Source of the DNA: Trametes villosa
Lineage: Eukaryota > Basidiomycota > Agaricomycetes > Polyporales > Polyporaceae
DNA length: 64,000 nucleotides
NCBI GenBank assembly: GCA_002964805.2
Contig: PUDQ02000001.1
Coordinates: 310,001-374,000, forward strand
Direction of reading: 5' to 3'
Position numbers and translations under genes: made by a program. This document shows, in pieces, positions 57,335-64,000 of the stretch (the stretch's first letter is position 1; the number at the start of each line of letters is the position of its first letter). The notes below the pieces were generated by a model. That model was given only the letters and a program-made list of their open reading frames with translations. It was not told where the DNA came from and searched no databases.

Positions 57335-57789
57335 GCGCAAGAGGGGGAGGGTACATTATTAGTGTAATATTAGCAGAGTAGGTGGCGCGCCTTCGTGAGT
57401 CGGGCGCAGTAATTAGGTTTGTGAACCGTTTTCGTGTCAAATTCTGTCTTTGTTATCGAGAATCGAAGTACACTATGATCAGCAGCTAGCAGCTTTGGTG
57501 TTGGTACTGGATACGTAGATTCTGTTAGTGGTGTATGTATCCTCCTCGTATGATACGTAATGACAACGCATTGTGGACCTCGAAGTGCAGAGGACTTCTC
57601 ATCTCAAGCCGGGGAGCACACATGAGTCGGGGGGACACCACAACCTGGTACATTGCGGTACTGCGTATACTGCGAATCGGGTACAATAGGAACCTCTACC
57701 ACTCGTCCGTCCGACAACCAAACTCGATAACACAAAAGCCAAGAAACACCGACGTAATACCCTGGAGGAAGCCCGAGGGCGAAGACCTA
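57335..57789. other. Convergent 3' spacer
   Basis: 455 bp, AT-rich, containing both 3' ends. Nothing else recognised. Confidence 0.5.
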
Positions 57790-58861
57790 TCACCAGAATC
57801 CACACGTACGACCAAACATAGCGAACACTTCGGCTAAGTACGCCGCTAGTATCACCAAGAGGATGCGGTTGACAACTCTAAGGGCGAGATAGCGAGCGCG
57901 ATGTGGGACAGCGACAGCGAGGGCAGGTGGAGACGACAGGCGAGGGTGGGGTCTTAGAGCGGTAGTCACAGGGCGGGCAACGGCGCGAGATGAAGCACTT
58001 TCAGCCAGAGCGGGCGCAGAGTCAAGAGGGCCCGAGTCCAGCCGAGAGTTGCTGAGATACCGAGAAGTAGACCGCCCAGGGTGGGGTGTGGGGTGCTGGG
58101 AAACAGGGCGTAGACCAGAGTGAGCAGCAGGACTGGCAGGACCGTTGGAGAACTCCGCGGTCGGGAGAACCCCCCATGTGCGAGAAGCAGAGTCAAAAGA
58201 CTGAGCATCCAGACCAGGTTTGGTGTTGCCAAAGAGTGCGTTCCCTGACAAGTCCACGGAGCGAGGCCGGATGTGGGCATGTTTGGCCAATCCGGGCGGG
58301 GTCCGCCCGACGTATGCGTAGCGATTGCGCGCGCTCGTTGTGTCGCTGACGGGTGGCAGTCCTTCTGCTGGCTTCTCAAGCGTAGGAACAGGTGGTTCAG
58401 CCTGGCCCATAGCAATTAGTGCTATCAACGTGCAGCATGGACCAGCGTATACGCACCTCGGGCTTCCGGTCTTCTTGGACATCGGGAGGATACTCGTAAT
58501 ATTTGACCTCGTCCGACCAGCGAACCTTCAAGATCGGGCGGGCGGGTACCACGCGTTGCACAGGAACAACCCTTGCGGGTTGACTCTCCTCAACGGGCCA
58601 TATGCGCAGCTCGGGGTAGAAGCTGCTCTGCCGACGCGCCTTTGCGAAAGTCACGTCGCGGACCACGTTCGTCCGCCCCGTGCGGTCAGCGAGCACGGCG
58701 CGTGCCCGCTCCCCGAGCTCTAGTACGCCGAGGGTCTTGCGTCGTTTGTGCGCTGCGGGCTTGCTCGCGCTTGACTGAAGCTTCGTGCCGGATGTTGAGA
58801 CTGCGGACGTTGGGTAGATGTTCTCGCGTCGAGCTCGCGCCCGCGTCCGGATAGGAGACAT
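57790..58861 (-). CDS. Protein with C-terminal membrane anchor, function unknown
   Basis: Two exons: 58861-58457 and 58401-57790 (338 aa). The first 130 residues are basic (RTRARARRENIYPTSA, KPAAHKRRKTLGVLEL) with a possible conserved block RPILKVRWSDEVKYYEYP. The middle is Ser/Pro/Ala-rich and probably disordered. A single hydrophobic segment VVNRILLVILAAYLAEVFAM lies about ten residues from the end, so the protein could be tail-anchored. Another frame in exon 2 is also hydrophobic, but only the chosen frame continues exon 1 across the GTGCGT...GGCCAG intron. The start was taken at MSPIRTR; codons upstream are open but Thr/Pro-rich and lack an obvious leader. I do not recognise the family. 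Confidence 0.6.
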
Positions 58862-59884
58862 GCCGGGGAATCTTGCTGCTGGTGGACGCGTGTGGGTTAG
58901 TGAGGTTGGCTGGAGGACGAGCTGTACACGGTTCAAATTTGAACTTACTTTACAACGTCACATGTCGATCTACGTTTGCGTAAACCTGTCAGTTTAGCAG
59001 ACCTCCTTCATCTACACCACGACGATCGTCCACGCATGTCGATAGCCCACCTCCCGAGCTGGTTGATCCTGCGCCAGTATACGTACTGCCGGCTTTCTTG
59101 GGGCGTTGTTGTTGCTCTACAACTCTTCGTGTCCGAACTGCTATCGGGTGCAGGCTAAACCGGACGCATATACTCGGACAACGGCCTGTTCCGCTGTCAG
59201 TGCCATTTTACTGTCAACCTTACGCTTGGTCGTGGACTGACAATCCCGAGGTCAGGGTCGTTCAGGGTCGTTCCCCGTGGCCAGATTACGGCTCGCCCAT
59301 TGGTGGAGATGCCGCGGCCGACGGCGGGCCTATGGGAGCGCGTGAGTTACCGGCCGCGCGCAGGCTCGATCACCACCGTCGGAATCAGGTGGCCACAGCG
59401 ACCGCGGCCCCAGAGCCGACTTTCCCCCTTTGCCTAGCCGCGTTCCCACTGCCAGAAGCGAGCAATGTATAGCAGCATCACACGACCAGTGTCCAAGACG
59501 CCGCTGCGATTTTTTGTGCGTACACTGGGGAGGACGCGGGGGACGGGCACGGCGACACGGGAGACGGGGGACATCGGGGAGAGGCTGGCAAGAGACCGAG
59601 GAAACGGCGTGGGGGAGATAACAAACGATCGGGCGGGGGCGCGGAGGTGCGGGTAGAATATTGTGCTATCTCTCACACTCCAGATCTTGCGTCCGGGCCC
59701 ACGGAAACGCATGGTAGAGTCATCCGCCGCTTCAGACGATCCAGGACCCATTCAGCAAGATATGCGCTCCAGAACTCCACCCCGCTCGCTCTTCTCCTAG
59801 TCCTCCGATGTGCGTACCTGCCAGCCTCTCGCTCTAATCTCCCCACATTCCTGTCCCTATCCTATCGTCCCGCCGGCCAAGGCC
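58862..59884. other. 1 kb spacer upstream of the ammonium transporter
   Basis: Divergent intergenic region holding two promoters. An exact 12 bp palindrome TTCAAATTTGAA lies at about 58935-58946. No gene or repeat recognised. Confidence 0.45.
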
Positions 59885-61878
59885 ATGTCGCAATCTCCTG
59901 ATACCCCGCTCGTGCCCCATCCTATACCTCACGCGCCACGGATCGGGCGGGCTTTTCGTGAGTGATCCTCCAGGTCTCAGCTGAGATTGCAAGTTGATGC
60001 CATATGGAGCAGTCGATGCAAACACGCAGTGAGTTCTTCCGCTTTTCATTCAAGGGGTCACGCAAGATACGAGCGGTAGCACGTATAGGTTCGACGGCGG
60101 GGATGTGGGGTTCATCGCAATATGCGGGCTGCTCGTGTTCTTCATGGTGCCTGGAGTCGGTGAGCACCTTGATATTTTCTGCCACACGCCGGCAACTTGA
60201 CTCTCATCCCCCCGCTCGGCATTCAGCCTTCCTCTACTCCGGTCTGTCAAGAAGAAAGAGCGCACTCTCGCTCGTGTGGGCGGTAGCAGCTAGCAATGCG
60301 GTCGTCATCTTCCAGTGGTGGTTCTGGGGCTACTCCCTCGCCTTCTCGTCGACAGCCACGAACGGGTTCATCGGCAACCTGCGGAGCTTCGCCCTTCGCA
60401 AGGTTCTCGGAGATCCGAGCCCAGGATCGCCGCTCATCCCAGAACTGCTATACAGCTTCTACCAGATGGAGTTTGCGTGCGTTACCGTCGCGATCCTCAT
60501 GGGCGCACTCGCGGAGCGCGGGCGTGTCTTCCCCGCCATGGTCTTCACGTTCATCTGGATGACCATCGTCTACTGCCCCATCGCGTGCTGGGCGTGGTCG
60601 ACGAACGGCTGGGCGTTTAAATGGGGCGTTCTCGACTATGCCGGTGAGTCCCTCCGCACGCGTTCCGTCCCGAGAACTCCCGTGCTCACTCGCGCTGCTC
60701 GTCTGCAGGCGGAGGTCCGGTCGAAATTGCGAGCGGTATCTCTGGGCTCGCGTACTCGTGGGCTCTCGGGCGGCGGAGCGAGCGCGAGCTGCGCAACTTC
60801 CGGCCGCACAACGTGTCGCTCGTCGCGCTCGGCACGTTTGTGCTCTGGTTCGGCTGGCTCGGGTTCAACGGCGGGTCCGCGTTCGGCGCGAACCTGCGCG
60901 CGATCATGGCCATCTGGAACTCGATGCTCGCGGGCGGGATGTCCGGCATTGTCTGGTGCCTGCTTGACTTCCGCATCGAGCGCAAGTGGTCCATGGTTGG
61001 CTTCTGCTCGGGCACGATCGCGGGCCTCGTCGTCGCGACTCCCGCGTCCGGGTACGTGCCGCAGTGGGCGGCGCTGGTACTTGGCATCATTGTCGGTGCC
61101 GTGTCTAACTACAGCACCAAACGTAAGCCGGATCTGTATAGTTCCTGCGGCCGGAAACTGACCTTGGCATGTTACAGTCAAGTACATCCTCCGGATAGAC
61201 GATGCCCTCGGTACGTTCCCACCAAATGTTACTAACCCTTCGTAATATTCACACCGCGCCTTCTCCTAGATCTCTGCGCCGAGCACGCGATCGGCGGCAT
61301 GGTCGGCCTGCTCGGGAACGGGCTCTTCGCAGACAGCGCCATCATCGCGCTTGACGGCGTGAACACGAGCACGCCCGGCGGCTGGATCAACGGCAACTGG
61401 AAGCAGCTCTACATCCAGTTCGCGTACGTGTGCGCGTGCACCGCATACTCCTTCGTCGTTACCGCGCTCATCGCGAAGGGCATCGACTGCGTCCCCACCC
61501 TCCACCTCCGCGCGACGCTCGAAGAGGAGGCCCTGGGCATGGACGACGCCGAGGTGCGTTGTGCCGCCAGATATGCCGGGCTGAGTTGAACTAACGTCAC
61601 TGGACATGCAGATTGGCGAGTTCGCGAGCGACTACATCGAGGTCCGGAGGGACTACCTGGACTGGACGCCGCAGTACCGCGGCAAAGCGGACACGGACTC
61701 GGAGGCGCCGACCGCGGCGGGCGACCGCCACGGCGTGCCGGACGTGGAGGTCACGCACACGCACGCGCAAGACCACGACGACGTGCCGATGCAGCGACTG
61801 GACAGCAAGCCGGCGAACGGGAATGGCGCACTCGCGCCCATATCGGAGAAGGGCGAGGCGAAGGGCGTTGCGTCATAA
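59885..61878 (+). CDS. Ammonium transporter, Mep1/Mep3-like (AMT/Mep/Rh family)
   Basis: Seven exons: 59885-59957, 60055-60159, 60227-60643, 60709-61122, 61178-61210, 61270-61553, 61612-61878 (530 aa). It imports ammonium across the plasma membrane; eleven helices are expected. Visible landmarks: FDGGDVGFIAICGLLVFFMV (helix 1), FLYSGLSRRKSALSLVW, FQWWFWGYSLAFS, MEFACVTVAILMGALAERGR, SLVALGTFVLWFGWLGFNGG, and EHAIGGMVGLLGNGLFAD. The first of the two pore histidines is replaced by glutamate (PVEIASG, Glu204), as in yeast Mep1 and Mep3 but not Mep2; the second is His353. This suggests a high-capacity transporter rather than a Mep2-type ammonium sensor. The C-terminal cytosolic tail (about 110 aa) is acidic and His-rich (VEVTHTHAQDHDD) after the conserved IGEFASDYIE. 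Confidence 0.93.
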
Positions 61879-62361
61879 CGCTGGCGTACGCGCATTCTCT
61901 CCCCTTCTCCCCACCCCACTCGCTCAGCGAGGAAAAGCGCTTTTCCTGCGTGAAGCTTTTCGCGCTGCTGCTGCGTCTCGGGGACATATAGAACCTGCAC
62001 CCCGGGCGTGTTGCTGTTTTGGCTCGGTTCCGTGTCCGTCCCCGTGCTGTCTGTCCTGTCTAGGTATCTAATGCTTCTGGAAAACGCGGGGCGGCGCGCG
62101 GCTGCGGGCCGCGCGGGCTCCTCACGGACGATAGGGTCACTTACATTCGGATCCTTGGTGTACTATGTAGTAGAGCTCGGGTTTTATAGAACACAATCTA
62201 TGCACCGTACTCACAAGCAGCCGAGGGAAAGGCATCATGCAAAACGCCAGCCCAACTACTAGACTTGCCTTATTGAGGTCATCATCGCCGACGCCGCACT
62301 CGTCCCGGTGAGCCGTACTTTCTCATGCTTGGTCAGAGCAGCTGAATTCGCGAGAGCTACG
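61879..62361. other. 3' flank of the transporter and F-box gene promoter
   Basis: 483 bp. CT-rich just after the stop codon (61885-61935). No other signal. Confidence 0.45.
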
Positions 62362-64000
62362 ATGATGCCTAGTCCTTCTGCGCGTACCACGATGACCTCT
62401 TGCTCAGTGACAGACATGCCGCTACCAGATATCGGAGGCACGGCCCCTACGTCCTCTGGCGTCGGTCTGCACTCCCTCCCTGCCGAGGTCCTTGAGCGCG
62501 TCCTGATCTTCAGCGACCCGCGCGACGTCTCGGTACGTATCCTGCAAACGCAGTAAGATCTACTTCACCCAATTCTACCGATGCTTACGCCGTTGTGGCC
62601 CACAGAGATACGCGCAGACATGCAGTCTCGCGCGGAAGCTCGTGTACGAGCCGAAGGACCACTTCCTGTGGCGCGAGCTCTACCTCGGGCGTCCATTCGA
62701 CGACCTGCGCCAGGCTGTCCCGGTCCCGCGCCCGCACGTCGATGCCTACGCAACGTCGATAAACGCTATCCCCGAGGTTGACATTGACGCCAGCAGCCCC
62801 GCGGCTGGGGGAGGCCCTCCATCCTGGCGGACCGAGCTGCAGCGGCGCATAGAGGCGGAGGCGATCGCAACTTCAGGCTCGAGTGCGGATGCGCGAGGCC
62901 TGCTGCGTGCCTACCAAACGTTCATTTCCGCCGTCGACACCGCTCTGCCCGTAGACGAGGACGAAACCAGGGAGGACCCTAAGGCACCCACATCGCGCTC
63001 CGAGAACCTCCACTGGCTCGACCGCCTTCTCCGCCGGACCAAGATGCTCGACCTCCCCGTCCCATCACCCTCTACCTCGGCCGGCTCCAGCTCAAGCGCA
63101 CCATGTCCCGCTCTCCCGAAGCGCGAGCTCCGGCCGACCAAAGCGCGGGCCCGGCCGCCCACCCCAGAAGACATGCTCACGACGGCGGCGAGCCAGTTGC
63201 GCGCGCGTTTGCGCGCGTACGTCGCACTCTCGCATGAGAACAGCTTTCAAACTGAGAGCTGCGCACGCATGGCCGCCTTACAACAGGCAAGTCGCTCCTA
63301 CGTGTACGACATGCGCCGGTACCGCCCCGAGACTCTATGGGGCCCGTACCGCCTCATCCACCCGCCTCAACCCCAGCCCGAGGTGTCCGCGCACGATGGA
63401 GAGGCGGAAATGTACGCGGACACGGACGGAGAGCGCATCTCCGAAGTGGACGTGGAGGCAGACTGGCGGCGCAACTTCCTGGCGTCGTTGACGCGCGGCG
63501 CCGACGCCCCGGGGGGGACCGTCGTGGTCAACTGGGAGCACGTCGAGCACATCCTGAACGTCGTCGGCCTGAAGCTGCGCGAGATCCCGGCCGACATACT
63601 AGAGCACTACAAGAAGCCGCTGTTCACGCTCCAGGCGCTGCGCGCATATTCGGCGGTCGGCGCGCAGGAGCGGCTGCCCCACGACTGGGCGGGCGTGACG
63701 GGGAAGTGGCGGCGGTTTGTGTGCTTCATGGATTATCGGTGAGTCGGGCAAAGTCTCCTGTGTGCTGAATTGCGAAGAGATGGGCTGATGAGTCTCTGTT
63801 TTTACGCAGAGATCTGTACAGTGAGTGCGCATCCCTCGATGCGGAGGTTCGCTGACCATGTTCCGAATGGCCGCTCCGTATAGGATTCAACGTAAGCCCC
63901 TCTCACACTCTACGCTAGCAGTCTTCACTCACCCCCCACCCCACGCCCACAGCACGAAGGCCGCGACCCGTCCTTCTTCAAGTACCCATTCGACGAGGCG
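62362..64000 (+). CDS. F-box protein, truncated by the window edge
   Basis: Exons 62362-62532, 62606-63738, 63810-63820, 63884-63891 and 63953 to the edge; the 3' end lies outside the window. F-box proteins recruit substrates to SCF ubiquitin ligases through Skp1. The motif is split by intron 1: LHSLPAEVLERVLIFSDPRD then VSRYAQTCSLARKLV and FLWRELYLGRPFDDLR, a standard F-box layout. The long exon 2 has a disordered Ser/Pro stretch (about residues 190-240) and a conserved-looking helical part (NWEHVEHILNVVGLKLREI, WAGVTGKWRRFVCFMDYR). After it come two micro-exons of 11 and 8 nt (DLY, RFN), then HEGRDPSFFKYPFDEA. The substrate is unknown. The downstream part is predicted from splice signals only. 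Confidence 0.75.

Noticed and set aside
56422..57381. 319-codon ORF overlapping the Tyr/Gly-rich protein
   Set aside because: Out-of-frame Arg-rich shadow; the chosen frame joins upstream exons and has a plausible low-complexity composition.
60004..61161. 385-codon ORF over the ammonium transporter
   Set aside because: Contains the correct frame only for exon 3 and reads through introns elsewhere; the spliced model restores all transporter motifs.

Overview
The window is nuclear DNA from a filamentous basidiomycete, most likely an Agaricomycete and plausibly a polypore. Four observations support this: almost every gene is cut by many 48-70 bp GT-AG introns, coding DNA is GC-rich, conserved genes often sit head to head with 190-310 bp between start codons, and the cytoplasmic dynein heavy chain lacks its N-terminal tail, a split described for Agaricomycetes. 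No rRNA, tRNA, CRISPR array or complete transposon was recognised. Exon coordinates were read by eye from splice signals, reading-frame continuity and family motifs; all reconstructed models keep frame.

Layout. 1-2.5 kb has no recognisable gene. 2.5-11.4 kb holds housekeeping genes: the F1-ATPase assembly chaperone ATP11, a GT49/LARGE-like glycosyltransferase, the mitochondrial-fission adaptor MDV1, a small membrane protein and the Hsp90 co-chaperone p23 (SBA1). 11.8-21.1 kb is a tandem array of six intact paralogous SAM-dependent methyltransferases, all on the minus strand and all with the same five-exon structure. 21.1-24.1 kb is a gene desert. 24.1-25.6 kb encodes a secreted protein with a CBM19-like cysteine-rich module and an Ala-rich linker; 25.8-27.0 kb is homoserine kinase (THR1), followed by an imperfect inverted repeat full of TTTTCGGGG motifs.

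27.9-39.1 kb is a dynein heavy chain gene (dhc2 type, 18 coding exons, about 3,450 residues) carrying motor, stalk and microtubule-binding domain but only the end of the tail. It is divergent from the spliceosomal SmE gene. PEX10 (peroxisomal RING E3) and MGR2 (TIM23 subunit) form another divergent pair. 42.6-50.9 kb is a second tandem family: three 12-exon TPR proteins with a long conserved C-terminal region I cannot name. The right end holds a Ser-rich protein, mitoribosomal protein mL43, a prion-like low-complexity nuclear-type protein, a C-terminally anchored membrane protein, an ammonium transporter of the Mep1/Mep3 type (Glu at the first channel histidine), and the start of an F-box protein that runs off the edge.

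The housekeeping genes cover mitochondrial biogenesis (ATP11, MDV1, MGR2, mL43), peroxisomes (PEX10), splicing (SmE), transport (dynein), threonine synthesis and ammonium uptake, with no operon-like logic. The unusual content is the two lineage-specific tandem families with frozen gene structures, the split dynein, several very small exons, and the GC-AG introns.
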